A DNA stretch of 64,000 bases from Oligoflexia bacterium. Its GTDB lineage: Bacteria; Bdellovibrionota; Bdellovibrionia; JABDDW01. The position numbers and the translations under genes are program-made. Below, piece after piece: positions 25,377 through 34,184 of this stretch (position 1 is its first letter; every line of letters starts with the position of its first letter). Where the stretch lies: positions 434,001-498,000 of the forward strand of contig JADJXN010000002.1 of NCBI GenBank assembly GCA_016715815.1, given 5' to 3'. A model generated the notes under the pieces. It saw nothing but the letters and a program-made list of their open reading frames with translations. It did no database searches and had not been told where the DNA came from.

Positions 25377-27217
25377 AGAAAACTCCTAAATCTTTAACAA
25401 GCATTTTAACCCTTTGGTTTTTAACATTTACCATTATTCCTTTGGCCTTTGTTTCTGGTTACAGCACGATTTTATACCGCAGTTCAATTAACACTGAGCT
25501 TCAAAAACGTTTAGAGGGAAACATTAGAGAAATTGGTGTAAGCCTTGCTGAGTTTGAAAACTTTATTATTACCTACGGTAAAATTCATGCCACAGACCCA
25601 ACGTTAACCTACCACGTGGCCACAAGAAATATTTCCTCCGCCAGAAGAATTATTACTGATTGGCTTAAAACTTACACCGCCTCAAGAATAGTTTTATTTG
25701 ATAGAGAGGGGCGATTGCTTGTAGCCCAAGAAAGAACTAGCCAAAACCAAATTAAGCCTCAAAGTAATTTAGAAAGTGGCGAGGTATTTTTATCTAAAGA
25801 TTTAATTAAAAATATTATTAAAAGAGGGCAGTACACAGTTAGAGAAACTACGGCTAAACAAGGTCTGCACTTAATTGTGTTTACAAAAATTGTTGATAAA
25901 AATGGGCGCTTAGCGGGCTTTTTAGAGGAGGTTATAAAGCTTGATCAAATGTTTATGGCAAGCCTTAAAAAGCGGCTTAACCTAGAAGCTATATTTTTTG
26001 ATACAGAAATGAAGCCCGTGATTTCCTCATTAGAAGATTTTATGCTTTTACCACCAGATTATTTCCCCGACAAAATTGGTCCTGATGGCTATGCTTTTTT
26101 TGATATTACAAGCCAAGGTGAGCCTTTTGGGTTAATGGTAAAAAAAATTGTTGATCCTAAAAACCGCCTTTACGTTACGCTGGGGCTAGCGGCCAGTAAA
26201 ACTGATACAGAAAAGGTTTTAAGCAGAATTAACTACACACTTTTATCTGTAACGATATTGGTATTATTATTTTTAATTCCACTTTTAATTTATGTTTCAA
26301 AAAGAGTGGTTAAGCCAATTCATCAATTAATTGAAGCTACCCAAAAAATGGAGGCCGGTGAGCCGCAAAAACTAGAAAACACCACAGAAACTGAAATTGG
26401 CTTACTCATAGACTCTTTTAATGAAATGTCTCGAAAAATTTTATCCGGCCAGGCCACGCTGATTCACTCAGCAAAAATGGCAAGCCTTGGTCAGTTGGTG
26501 GCTGGCGTTGCACATGAGCTGAATAACCCCATAGGGTTTATTTATTCAAACATTGCACATTTAAAAGAGTACGTAGAAAAGTTGCAGCGTGTTTGGGAGG
26601 CGGCTCAAAAAGATCCGTCAAAAATAGAACAGGTTAAAAAAGAAATTGATTATGATTATATCATTGAAGATTTGCCAAAGCTTATTTCAAGTTGTGAGGA
26701 TGGCGCCAGAAGAACCCGTGATATAGTTTTGGGTTTAAGAAACTTTTCTCGTCTTGATGAGGCCCAGCTAAAGCTTGTTGATATTAAAGAGGGATTAAAA
26801 AACACACTTAATCTTTTGGCTAGTGAGCTTAAAAACCGCATCGTCATACATGAAGATTATCGGCATATTAAAGAAGTCAAATGCTATGCTAGCCAATTAA
26901 ACCAAGTATTTATGAATATTATTAGCAATGCCGCACAGGCTATAAAAAAGGAAGGTGAAATTTGGATCAAAACTTGGGAGGAGCATGGCTTCACCCATGT
27001 TTCTATAAGAGATAATGGGCCAGGCATTTCTCAAGAATATATAGATAAAATTTTTGATCCATTTTTTACTACAAAGCCAGTAGGACGTGGCACGGGACTG
27101 GGTTTAAGTATTTCATATGGAATTATTCAAAAGCACGGCGGCTCAATTAGTGTTACATCAAATGCTGGTGGGGAAGGCACAGAATTTATAATCAGAGTTC
27201 CAACTGCCGGGCCTTAG
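25373..27217 (+). CDS. membrane sensor histidine kinase
   Basis: From the N-terminus: a membrane helix (about 13-33), a 240-residue extracytoplasmic sensor region of Cache-like size, a second helix (about 285-305, TILVLLFLIPLLIYVS), a HAMP domain (KRVVKPIHQLIEATQKMEAGE), an H-box GQLVAGVAHELNNPIGF with H381, and an ATPase domain with N-box QVFMNIISNAAQAI, IRDNGPGI and DPFFTTKPVGRGTGLGLSIS. It autophosphorylates on His381 and should pass phosphate to a response regulator not found next to it. GTG 25373 overlaps the preceding stop. It may act with the sigma/anti-sigma pair upstream. Confidence 0.88.
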   Translation: MKKTPKSLTSILTLWFLTFTIIPLAFVSGYSTILYRSSINTELQKRLEGNIREIGVSLAEFENFIITYGKIHATDPTLTYHVATRNISSARRIITDWLKTYTASRIVLFDREGRLLVAQERTSQNQIKPQSNLESGEVFLSKDLIKNIIKRGQYTVRETTAKQGLHLIVFTKIVDKNGRLAGFLEEVIKLDQMFMASLKKRLNLEAIFFDTEMKPVISSLEDFMLLPPDYFPDKIGPDGYAFFDITSQGEPFGLMVKKIVDPKNRLYVTLGLAASKTDTEKVLSRINYTLLSVTILVLLFLIPLLIYVSKRVVKPIHQLIEATQKMEAGEPQKLENTTETEIGLLIDSFNEMSRKILSGQATLIHSAKMASLGQLVAGVAHELNNPIGFIYSNIAHLKEYVEKLQRVWEAAQKDPSKIEQVKKEIDYDYIIEDLPKLISSCEDGARRTRDIVLGLRNFSRLDEAQLKLVDIKEGLKNTLNLLASELKNRIVIHEDYRHIKEVKCYASQLNQVFMNIISNAAQAIKKEGEIWIKTWEEHGFTHVSIRDNGPGISQEYIDKIFDPFFTTKPVGRGTGLGLSISYGIIQKHGGSISVTSNAGGEGTEFIIRVPTAGP

Positions 27218-27579
27218 TTTTCTTGTAAACGTTTTACTTCTTTAATAACTGCTTTTTTGTAATTACTTTTATATTTTTCATAATCTTGTTCTTGTTTAAT
27301 TTCTTCTTTTATGGGCTCTTCTGGATCAACAACTTTTACATGGCTGCCTCGGGGACGGCTTTCCAGATTAAATTGTTCTTCTGGTGAGAGCGGAGTTACA
27401 TCTACAAAATCTGGGCTTACAGGTTGGGGAGATACCTTTTTTATAGGTGATGGTTTTGCAAGCTTTACTGAATTATTCTCTGAATCAAGCTTCTCTTGAG
27501 TATCGTGCAGTGCTTTATTGACTGAACTATCAGCACCAAAGACTGTGACAGCTAGCAAAATGGAAAAAACTAAGCCCAT
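27214..27579 (-). CDS. small exported protein of unknown function
   Basis: A 121-residue protein with an N-terminal hydrophobic stretch (MGLVFSILLAVTVFGA) as a signal peptide, then a Glu/Lys/Pro/Ser-rich mature part with no obvious fold, ending in a helical LysGlu-rich stretch. I recognise no family. Its stop overlaps the kinase stop by 4 bases in convergent orientation. It diverges from the LpoB-like gene. Confidence 0.55.
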   Translation of the reverse strand: MGLVFSILLAVTVFGADSSVNKALHDTQEKLDSENNSVKLAKPSPIKKVSPQPVSPDFVDVTPLSPEEQFNLESRPRGSHVKVVDPEEPIKEEIKQEQDYEKYKSNYKKAVIKEVKRLQEN

Positions 27580-27597
27580 ATAATCTTATCGGCAGAT

Positions 27598-27639
27598 TCT
27601 ATGATGTTGATTTCACACATATTTTTCGGGCATCATAGA
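27598..27639. promoter_or_regulatory. inverted repeat in the divergent region before the LpoB-like gene
   Basis: TCTATGATG (27598-27606) and CATCATAGA (27631-27639) are exact inverted repeats with a 24-base loop. CATAGAT recurs directly, 10 bases on (27634-27640 and 27644-27650). It could be an operator for the two divergent genes or a 5'-leader hairpin. Confidence 0.4.
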
Positions 27640-27673
27640 TGAGCATAGATACGCTAGATAAGGAGACTAATTT

Positions 27674-28279
27674 ATGAAAAACTTTTTACTGTTAATTTCT
27701 TTAGTGTTCACAGCCTCAGCGCTGACATCATGTGGCCCAACGGCTTTTACTAAGGGTGATTATGACAACCCAGAAAATGAAAACCTACTTAATGATTTGT
27801 GGTCTGAAACAGATATGCAAAACATGGTTAAAAAACTTGTGGCAAGTCTTAACCAATCACGCCCCATAACAAAAGCACAAAAACCACCAGTGGTAATGGT
27901 AACAAAATTAGAAAATAAAACTGAAGAGCACATAGACACGCAAAGTATTATGGACATGGTTAAGGTTGAGCTGGGTCGTTCTGGTAATGTGCAATTTGTA
28001 GATAAAGAAGCCAGAGGTGATGTTGCTGACGAGTATGATTACCAAAGTGATGAAAAAGGCATGATGGATAAAAGTACCGCCAAGAAAAAAGGCAAGCAAA
28101 TTGGTGCAGACTACATTTTAAACGGCCGTTTAGACCAAATCGTACAAAGTGTGGGAAAAAATAAAACTGTTTATTATAAGCTTACACTTTATCTTACAAA
28201 CTTAAGCTCTAACATTTCTGAATGGCAGGATTATGACCAAATTCGCAAGGTCTTCAAAAAGCGCCATATTTCTATGTAG
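27674..28279 (+). CDS. penicillin-binding-protein activator LpoB-like lipoprotein
   Basis: A lipoprotein signal (SALTSC, Cys 20) precedes a domain matching LpoB: PPVVMVTKLENKTEEHIDTQSIMDMVKVEL, SGNVQFVDKEARG, ADYILNGRLDQIV and YYKLTLYLTNLSSNISEW. In enterobacteria LpoB sits in the outer membrane and reaches through the peptidoglycan to stimulate PBP1b. No ponB-type gene is near. AGGAG stands 8 bases before the ATG. It overlaps the next lipoprotein gene by 47 bases, suggesting tight coupling of the two products. Confidence 0.82.
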   Translation: MKNFLLLISLVFTASALTSCGPTAFTKGDYDNPENENLLNDLWSETDMQNMVKKLVASLNQSRPITKAQKPPVVMVTKLENKTEEHIDTQSIMDMVKVELGRSGNVQFVDKEARGDVADEYDYQSDEKGMMDKSTAKKKGKQIGADYILNGRLDQIVQSVGKNKTVYYKLTLYLTNLSSNISEWQDYDQIRKVFKKRHISM

Positions 28280-29471
28280 TTTATTTTTTTTAAATGGCTG
28301 TGCTACCTATCCATTTCAAACTCAAAATGCTCAAAGTGCAATTTATGCCGGAGATTTTGATAGAGCAGCCCAACTACTAGAAGAAAAAGCAAAACAAGAG
28401 GGAAAAGATCAACTCCTTTATTTATTTGATAGAGGAGTTGCCCTACAACTTGCCGGCCGCTACAAAGAAAGCTCTCAAAATTGGCTCTTGGCAGATAAAC
28501 TTAGTGAAGTAAAAGATTATGTGAGCCTTAGCCAAGAAGCGGCTTCAATTATTTTAAATGATAATTTAAAAGAATATAAGGGCGAGGATTTTGAGAAAGT
28601 CATTATTAACGGCTTGCTTGCCATTAACTATGTTATGGAAGGTAACTTTGAAGAAGCTCTTGTAGAGTGTCGGCGCTTAAACAGAAAACTATATTTATAT
28701 AAAACTCTAAGCTTGAAAGACTATGAGCAAAACCCCTTTGCTCGCTACTTAAGTGCCATGATTTGGGAAGCCTCTAGTAAATTAGAAGACGCCTACATAG
28801 ATTATAAAGAGACACATAAACTCACGCCTAACTACCCTTATTTAAAGTTTGATCTTATCAGGCTAGCTAAAAAACTAGGCCGTGAGCAGGATTTAAAAAA
28901 ATGGCATGCCGAGTATGGTGAGCAAATTGAAATTCCAAACACAAAAAAGAAAACAGAACTAATTCTAATTTACCAACAAGGTAAATCTGCTGTGAAGCGC
29001 ACCCACCCAGAGTCTCATCGTTTCCCAAAGTTTTATGCCAGATTTAGTACGGGCCAAAGTGCAAAAGTGGAAGTTGATGGCCTAATTGAGCAAACTCAGA
29101 AAATTTATTCCATCTCTGATGTCGCCATCAAAAACCTTGATGATGCCTATGCTGGAATGGTGGCAAAAAAAATGGCAGGCATTGTGGCCAAAGAAGTCAT
29201 TGCAGACCAAGTAAGGCAAAAAGATGAAACCCTTGGTTTTTTAGTTTGGCTAGGTCTTCACGCCTCAGACCAAGCGGATCTTAGGCATTGGGCCACACTA
29301 CCGGAAAGTATTCAATTTGCCCGTCTTCTTATAAACCCCGGGGAAAATAAAACCATAAAAGTTTCAGCTCTTGATTCTGGTGGGCAACCCACTGGAGAAG
29401 AAAAAATATTTATTATTGATAAAGCCAAAGCCGGGAAAAAGATTTTTTTAAACTGGCGAAGTTTTAGGTAA
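28233..29471 (+). CDS. TPR-like lipoprotein partner of the LpoB-like protein
   Basis: The N-terminus is a lipoprotein signal (IFLCSLFFLNGC, Cys 24). Residues about 30-230 are helical TPR-like repeats (AIYAGDFDRAAQLLEEKA, DRGVALQLAGRYKESSQNW, YVMEGNFEEALVECRRLN, LSAMIWEASSKLEDAYIDY); a beta-richer C-terminal part follows. The pattern matches a conserved family (COG3014) often found beside LpoB-like genes; the neighbourhood supports that. Its role is likely in outer-membrane or cell-wall assembly. The 47-base overlap with the LpoB-like gene is long, but the lipobox fixes this start. Confidence 0.75.
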   Translation: MTKFARSSKSAIFLCSLFFLNGCATYPFQTQNAQSAIYAGDFDRAAQLLEEKAKQEGKDQLLYLFDRGVALQLAGRYKESSQNWLLADKLSEVKDYVSLSQEAASIILNDNLKEYKGEDFEKVIINGLLAINYVMEGNFEEALVECRRLNRKLYLYKTLSLKDYEQNPFARYLSAMIWEASSKLEDAYIDYKETHKLTPNYPYLKFDLIRLAKKLGREQDLKKWHAEYGEQIEIPNTKKKTELILIYQQGKSAVKRTHPESHRFPKFYARFSTGQSAKVEVDGLIEQTQKIYSISDVAIKNLDDAYAGMVAKKMAGIVAKEVIADQVRQKDETLGFLVWLGLHASDQADLRHWATLPESIQFARLLINPGENKTIKVSALDSGGQPTGEEKIFIIDKAKAGKKIFLNWRSFR

Positions 29472-29473
29472 AA

Positions 29474-30358
29474 CTAATTACCAGGCCTAATAGCACTTCT
29501 AAGCGCTTTTGCATTAAGAATATTTTGTTTAAATACCATCAAAGACGGGTCATCGCTTAAAAGCCTGCCGTTTTCTGAATAAAATGTTGTTAGTTGGTTG
29601 CCGGCGTGAATATAAAAATCTAAATCTGTAGAAATGCCTTCCCACCGCCTTAGAGCAAATTTAATAACAGCTATTTCATCTGCAATTTCATCAAGTCTCT
29701 TTAACAGATGGGCCTTTTTATTCTGTAAATGAATTATTTTTTTCTGTGTAGTACTTAGCGTTTGTTTGTGTGTTTCTACCTGATCCTCAGTTAATCTTGG
29801 GTTTAAAAGTGTAAGCCTTAAAAACTCATGGCTAAGCTGGCCAATAACGACTTCTTTGTCGGCAGTATCTATTTCATGTAAAGTGGAGCGAAATAGCTGT
29901 TCATTAATTTTTATTTCTATATTTCTTCTAATAATTACTTTTTTTAGTAAGTCTTTTTGTTCAACAGTTAAATCTTTAAGGGCTGTACCGTCAGGATTTG
30001 CAAAAAGATCCTCAGCTTTTTTAGATCTTTCTGTTCCATTTCCACTTTGACCTTTAATGTCAGTCATATTCAAATTGAGCTGATTATTTAAATACCTGAT
30101 AGCATCATTAACAGCCTGACTCACTTTAGGGGATTTCATCATTTCTAAATAATGAAACTGAATCCTTAAGGTTTCTGTTATCTCGCCCAGGGACTTATTA
30201 TAACTTCTTAATTCTGAAAATGCTTTTATTGGGCGAGATAAAAACTCCATTAAACCAGGGCAGCGCGGATCAGCGCGCAAGGGGCCTGCAAGGAGCATAG
30301 AAAACATAAGTAATACTAGAGATTTCACAGGCTTATAAATAAGCAACGAATGTGCCAA
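29474..30358 (-). CDS. exported helical protein of unknown function
   Basis: A 294-residue protein with a signal peptide (KSLVLLMFSMLLAGPLRA, after a basic start). The mature part is predicted mostly alpha-helical, rich in Leu, Lys, Glu and Asn, with two stretches that could form coiled coils (about residues 38-75 and 195-250). One Cys follows the cleavage site but is not in a lipobox. I recognise no family. It is convergent with the TPR-like lipoprotein gene. Confidence 0.6.
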   Translation of the reverse strand: MAHSLLIYKPVKSLVLLMFSMLLAGPLRADPRCPGLMEFLSRPIKAFSELRSYNKSLGEITETLRIQFHYLEMMKSPKVSQAVNDAIRYLNNQLNLNMTDIKGQSGNGTERSKKAEDLFANPDGTALKDLTVEQKDLLKKVIIRRNIEIKINEQLFRSTLHEIDTADKEVVIGQLSHEFLRLTLLNPRLTEDQVETHKQTLSTTQKKIIHLQNKKAHLLKRLDEIADEIAVIKFALRRWEGISTDLDFYIHAGNQLTTFYSENGRLLSDDPSLMVFKQNILNAKALRSAIRPGN

Positions 30359-30360
30359 TA

Positions 30361-30396
30361 AAAAACCCGAAGGCTTAATAAGCTTTCGGGTTTTTT
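30361..30396 (-). terminator. strong terminator, able to act both ways, after phaR
   Basis: A stem of about 16 bp (AAAAACCCGAA with TTCGGGTTTTT, plus inner GGCTT/AAGCT) with a 3-base loop. On the minus strand it ends phaR; symmetrical A/T flanks allow use on either strand. It separates phaR from the exported-protein gene just downstream. Confidence 0.88.
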
Positions 30397-30432
30397 AAGA
30401 CTTTTAGGCTGCCTTTAATTGGCAAATGCCTA

Positions 30433-30990
30433 TTAGTTATCTAGAGAGAATTCCTTAATCTTAGATTCAATGTTGGTTAGCTTTTGTTGTAATTGGTTAA
30501 GGTTTTCTTTCACGTTTCCAATAGCACCTTTACCTGCTTGTGCAAGACGGTTTTCAATTTTTCTTTGAATATCGTCAAAAGAGCGGGTGGTGTTATCAAG
30601 AAGTTCTTTTACATAAGCGCCCACTTCAACTTGCTCGCCTTCAGCACTTTGAAGAACTTTATTCATTTTCTTTTCAAGGTAGCTTGAAATGCTGCCTGTG
30701 CCGGTTTGAATAATTTCACGCAATGTATCTATTGAAATATAGTTTTTTGCTTTTTTCTCAGCTTCAAAAATGATTTGAGTCAAAGTAGAGCTGGTGATGT
30801 CTTTTTTTGTTTTATTATCAATAACTAAAACTTCTTCGTTTGCACGAATCATTTTAGCAATATCCTCTAGAGTGACATAACAGCTTTGCTGAGTGTCGTA
30901 GAGTTTTCTATTTTGATAACGCTTAATAACTTTAACATTTGGGTTTGTGGTAATAACCGGATTTTGCTGAACTTGGGTTTGTGTTTCCAA
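30433..30990 (-). CDS. phaR: PhaR-type polyhydroxyalkanoate synthesis regulator
   Basis: The N-terminal domain VKVIKRYQNRKLYDTQQSCYVTLEDIAKMIRANEEVLVIDNKTKKDIT...LTQIIFEAEKK is the PHB/PHA accumulation regulator DNA-binding domain. The C-terminal half is helical and likely coiled (ENLNQLQQKLTNIESKIKEF). PhaR proteins repress phasin genes and bind PHA granules. No PHA synthase or phasin is in the window. I set the start at TTG 30990 because GAGGAGG (30996-31002) stands 5 bases before it; an upstream in-frame GTG at 31056 lacks this support. It yields 185 residues. Confidence 0.85.
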   Translation of the reverse strand: METQTQVQQNPVITTNPNVKVIKRYQNRKLYDTQQSCYVTLEDIAKMIRANEEVLVIDNKTKKDITSSTLTQIIFEAEKKAKNYISIDTLREIIQTGTGSISSYLEKKMNKVLQSAEGEQVEVGAYVKELLDNTTRSFDDIQRKIENRLAQAGKGAIGNVKENLNQLQQKLTNIESKIKEFSLDN

Positions 30991-30995
30991 AACAT

Positions 30996-31002
30996 CCTCC
31001 TC
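30996..31002 (-). promoter_or_regulatory. ribosome binding site fixing the TTG start of phaR
   Basis: GAGGAGG on the minus strand, a near-perfect complement to the 16S tail, lies 5 bases before TTG 30990. An ATG immediately after it is out of frame. Confidence 0.75.
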
Positions 31003-31174
31003 GTGAGTTTTGCTGATTGTTAACTTTGCGACACCGTGAAAATACACCCTCGTCACATGATGTCAAGTACTCTTAAATTAGACGCCTAGCTTCATTTTTT
31101 GGTTATTTAGGTGTTAAGTTTCCGTGCTTTATGCCGATTAGACTAAAGACCAGGATGTATGAGGGGACTTTTGC

Positions 31175-31663
31175 TTGAAACATAAGGAAAATCAAGGATT
31201 TAGCAGTTTTGACTTTTTTACCATGGTGGCCTCAATGGCCGTTGTCTTTGGTATATCAGCCCCCATAATTAAGAAAAATTTAGAGGTAGGTAATATTGAT
31301 AGGGCCCAGCGTGAGGCCAGACATCTAGCTTTTGAAATGCTCCATGACGACCATTTTCAAAAACTAAGGCTTGGCTCTTACAAAATGCCATCTACAGAGG
31401 GAGAGCGCAGTATTGCGAGCCTTCAAAAACAAGACTCTTGGTCAGGTGAAGTGGGATCGGACCCATGGGGCAGGCCCTATAAGTTTAGATTTCTTAGAAA
31501 CGAAAAAGGAATGCCTGTTCAACTGGCCGTTTGGAGCCAGGGGCCTGAGATCATTTCTCAAGAAATAAACCGCGAAGAAATGGTGGAAGTAATAAAAGTT
31601 GATGGGCAGGAGCAATTAAAACTTCACCCAGATGTTGTCGTCACGCAAGTCCCTCTAAGGTAG
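31175..31663 (+). CDS. type II secretion / type IV pseudopilin-like protein
   Basis: The 162-residue product begins with a short basic leader ending QGF, then SSFDFFTMVASMAVVFGISAPII, a hydrophobic helix as in pilins. The C-terminal part has SDPWGRPYKFRF, the GspG-like calcium-region motif (DPWGxPY). Prepilin peptidase cuts after Gly before Phe; the usual Glu at mature position 5 is Asp here. It may act in a pseudopilus, but no other gsp or pil genes are near. Start is TTG 31175 with GAGGGG about 9 bases upstream. Confidence 0.65.
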   Translation: MKHKENQGFSSFDFFTMVASMAVVFGISAPIIKKNLEVGNIDRAQREARHLAFEMLHDDHFQKLRLGSYKMPSTEGERSIASLQKQDSWSGEVGSDPWGRPYKFRFLRNEKGMPVQLAVWSQGPEIISQEINREEMVEVIKVDGQEQLKLHPDVVVTQVPLR

Positions 31664-31712
31664 CCCTTAAGTCTAGTTTAGCCGCCCCCAGTAAAAGCCG
31701 ATAAATTTGTGA

Positions 31713-33521
31713 ATGAAAAATGCATTTTTAATTTCACTTTGTTTACTATTTTTAAGTGCTTGTGCAACTCAAACTGCCAAAAATTCTAATCAACCAACTG
31801 CTGATGAAATTTTATCTCAAAGCGGAAAAATACCAAATCAAGAGACTCGTCTTCCGGCTTCACTTATAAATTATGATTCAGAAAACATTGATCCACTTTT
31901 TGTTCAAACTCAAGCAGACTACCATTTTACTTTAGCTGAAGCGTATGCTCTTGATGGTAAAATCGAAAAGGCCATTGAAGAATATAAACTTACCTTAGTT
32001 TATGATCCAAAAAGTTCACGCGTGCGTTTAAAACTTGCAGGAGAGTTTGCTAAAAAAGGGCTACTTGTACAAGCGGTAGATCAAGCTGAAGAGGCTGTAA
32101 AGTTAGATAAAAAATTCTTAGAAGCCAGACTCTTTTTAGGAAGCCTTTATACAGCATCTAAACTTTATGACAAAGCCATTGAAGAATATAAATACTCTTT
32201 GGTTATTGAGCCCACAAACCAAGAGGCGGCTCTATATATTGGTGCCATTTTAGCTGAGCAAAAAAAATATGATGAAGCTATTAATCATTTTAAAAAAGTA
32301 GCTAAAACTTCAGAAAACCCACACCTGTCTTATTACTACATTGGCAGAATTGAACAGGAGAGAGAAAAAAAATCATCAGCAGAGGCAGCCTTTAAGAAGG
32401 CTATTGATTTAAAACCAGATTTTGTTGAGGCCGTGACAAGTCTTGGCTACATGTTTGAGGAAGATAAAAAGCTCGATCAAGCGTTAAAAGTATATAAGCA
32501 ATATCAGGCTAAAAATGGCCCCACCACTAAAATTGCAGAGGCTATGGGGCGCATATACATGGATCAAGACAATTATGATGAAGCCTATAAGCAATTTGCC
32601 ATCATTGAAGAAACAGAAGCGGATAATTTAAACGTCAAAGTAAAAATGGCTCTTATTCTTATAGAGAAGAAAAAATACGACAAAGCCATAGCTAAATTAA
32701 AAGACATTTTGGTGCAAGCCCCTGATTCTGAAAAAATTCGCTTTTACCTGGCAGCAGTTTATGAAGAAATTAAATCTTATAGGGAGGCATTAGAGCACTT
32801 TGAGGCAATTAATCACACAAGCCCACTTTTTGCTGAAGCTACAACTCATACGGCCTATATTTATAAGCTTTTAGGCGAGCTACCTAAGGCCATAGATACC
32901 ATGGAAAACGCCATTGATAAAAAATCAGATGTCCCACAGTTCTATACTTTTTATGCAAGCCTGCTTGATGAGCAAAAGCAAACTCAAAAAGCAGTAAGTG
33001 TCTTACAAAATTCAGTAAAAAAATTCCCCAAAGATGACCAGCTTTATTTTTACCTAGGCACCATGCAAGACAAGGTAGGTAAAAAAACAGAGTGTCTGAG
33101 CTCAATGAAAATGGCTATTGAGTTAAACCCTGAACATGTTCAAGCTTTAAATTATTTGGGCTATACTATGACTGAAATGAACATAAACCTAGATGAAGCA
33201 GAGGCTCACATTAGGGCTGCATTAAAGTTAAAACCAGATGATGGCTATATTACAGATTCACTTGGTTGGGTTTTATTTCGTCAGGGGAAATTTAAAGAAG
33301 CCATTACGGTTTTGGAAGGTGCTTATAAAATTAAGCCCGATGAGGCCATTATAGCAGAGCACTTAGGGGATGCTTATTTAAGATACAATTTGCCTGACAA
33401 GGCTAGGCAGATGTATATTAAGGCCGTAACCTTAGAAACTGATGAAGGCAACATTGCAAAAATTAGAAATAAAATTGCAGAAATTGAAAAAACAAAAACT
33501 CGTCAGCCTGCATCTGAATAA
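31713..33521 (+). CDS. large TPR-repeat lipoprotein
   Basis: Signal MKNAFLISLCLLFLSAC with lipidated Cys 17, then tetratricopeptide repeats over almost the whole 602 residues: units such as AYALDGKIEKAIEEYKLTL, LYTASKLYDKAIEEYKYSLVIEP, IGAILAEQKKYDEAINHFKKV and LGYMFEEDKKLDQALKVYKQY recur about every 34 residues, at least 12 of them. TPR solenoids hold other proteins together; here they face the periplasm. The C-terminus overlaps the next gene by 80 bases. No specific complex can be named. Confidence 0.85.
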   Translation: MKNAFLISLCLLFLSACATQTAKNSNQPTADEILSQSGKIPNQETRLPASLINYDSENIDPLFVQTQADYHFTLAEAYALDGKIEKAIEEYKLTLVYDPKSSRVRLKLAGEFAKKGLLVQAVDQAEEAVKLDKKFLEARLFLGSLYTASKLYDKAIEEYKYSLVIEPTNQEAALYIGAILAEQKKYDEAINHFKKVAKTSENPHLSYYYIGRIEQEREKKSSAEAAFKKAIDLKPDFVEAVTSLGYMFEEDKKLDQALKVYKQYQAKNGPTTKIAEAMGRIYMDQDNYDEAYKQFAIIEETEADNLNVKVKMALILIEKKKYDKAIAKLKDILVQAPDSEKIRFYLAAVYEEIKSYREALEHFEAINHTSPLFAEATTHTAYIYKLLGELPKAIDTMENAIDKKSDVPQFYTFYASLLDEQKQTQKAVSVLQNSVKKFPKDDQLYFYLGTMQDKVGKKTECLSSMKMAIELNPEHVQALNYLGYTMTEMNINLDEAEAHIRAALKLKPDDGYITDSLGWVLFRQGKFKEAITVLEGAYKIKPDEAIIAEHLGDAYLRYNLPDKARQMYIKAVTLETDEGNIAKIRNKIAEIEKTKTRQPASE

Positions 33522-34137
33522 ACTTTTTTGTCTTGGTTTAATTTTCATATTAACAAGTTGCTCTAGTTTAGAAAAAAAACAACCATCTGAATTTAGCCCT
33601 CAAGGATTTTCTGCAACACTTTACTACACTGAAAATGGAAAGTCTTATAAGCTTAAATCTGAAATTTACATGCTTAAACCAACTGCTGTGCGTGTTGATT
33701 TAAGAACCCAGCTTGATTTACCTTTAGCCAGTATTTTATTAACTGAAGAAAAATTAGAATATCTTTTGTATAGAGATAAAAAATATTTTGTTGGAAAACC
33801 TGGGCCTGGAGCCCTTGACGGCATTGTGCCTCTTGATGTTTCAGCGGCAGATTTAGTAAGTGCTATGTCTGAAAGGCCGCTTAAAGATAAAAAATGCTTT
33901 CAAGTAAAGGGCGTGGTTACACGTTGTCTTGAGGTGTTAGGATCAACGTCTGGGTTTAATATTTCCTGGGAAAAAAGAAACCCAGACAGACCTTGGTTGG
34001 GCAGAGCTACAAAAATAAATATTGATCTTATAAAACGCGGCATTAATCTCAGATTTTATTTAACCGATTGGCAAAAAAACTTATCTAATCTAGAGCGCTT
34101 TTCCTCTCTGCAAATCCCTGAAGATTTTAATAAATAG
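33442..34137 (+). CDS. LolA/LolB-fold-like lipoprotein
   Basis: A lipoprotein signal (LFCLGLIFILTSC) is followed by about 185 residues that read as an open beta barrel: FSATLYYTENGKSYKLKSEIYMLKPTAVRVDLRTQ, then SILLTEEKLEYLLYRDKKYFVG. This half-barrel pattern is shared by LolA, LolB and DUF4292 proteins, which hold lipid or lipoprotein acyl chains. Assignment to one is not possible. The start is uncertain: ATG 33442 is the only ATG, but it overlaps the TPR gene by 80 bases and lacks a ribosome binding site; TTG 33484 would also give a good signal peptide. Confidence 0.6.
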   Translation: MKATLQKLEIKLQKLKKQKLVSLHLNKLFCLGLIFILTSCSSLEKKQPSEFSPQGFSATLYYTENGKSYKLKSEIYMLKPTAVRVDLRTQLDLPLASILLTEEKLEYLLYRDKKYFVGKPGPGALDGIVPLDVSAADLVSAMSERPLKDKKCFQVKGVVTRCLEVLGSTSGFNISWEKRNPDRPWLGRATKINIDLIKRGINLRFYLTDWQKNLSNLERFSSLQIPEDFNK

Positions 34138-34184
34138 TTAGGTTTGCTGCACTTGTTTGACTTATAATTACCTTAGGGGGTCCT

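Noticed and set aside
34163..34168. Perfect TATAAT before prkA
   Set aside because: No suitable -35 at 16-18 bases and the predicted start would overlap the ribosome binding site.
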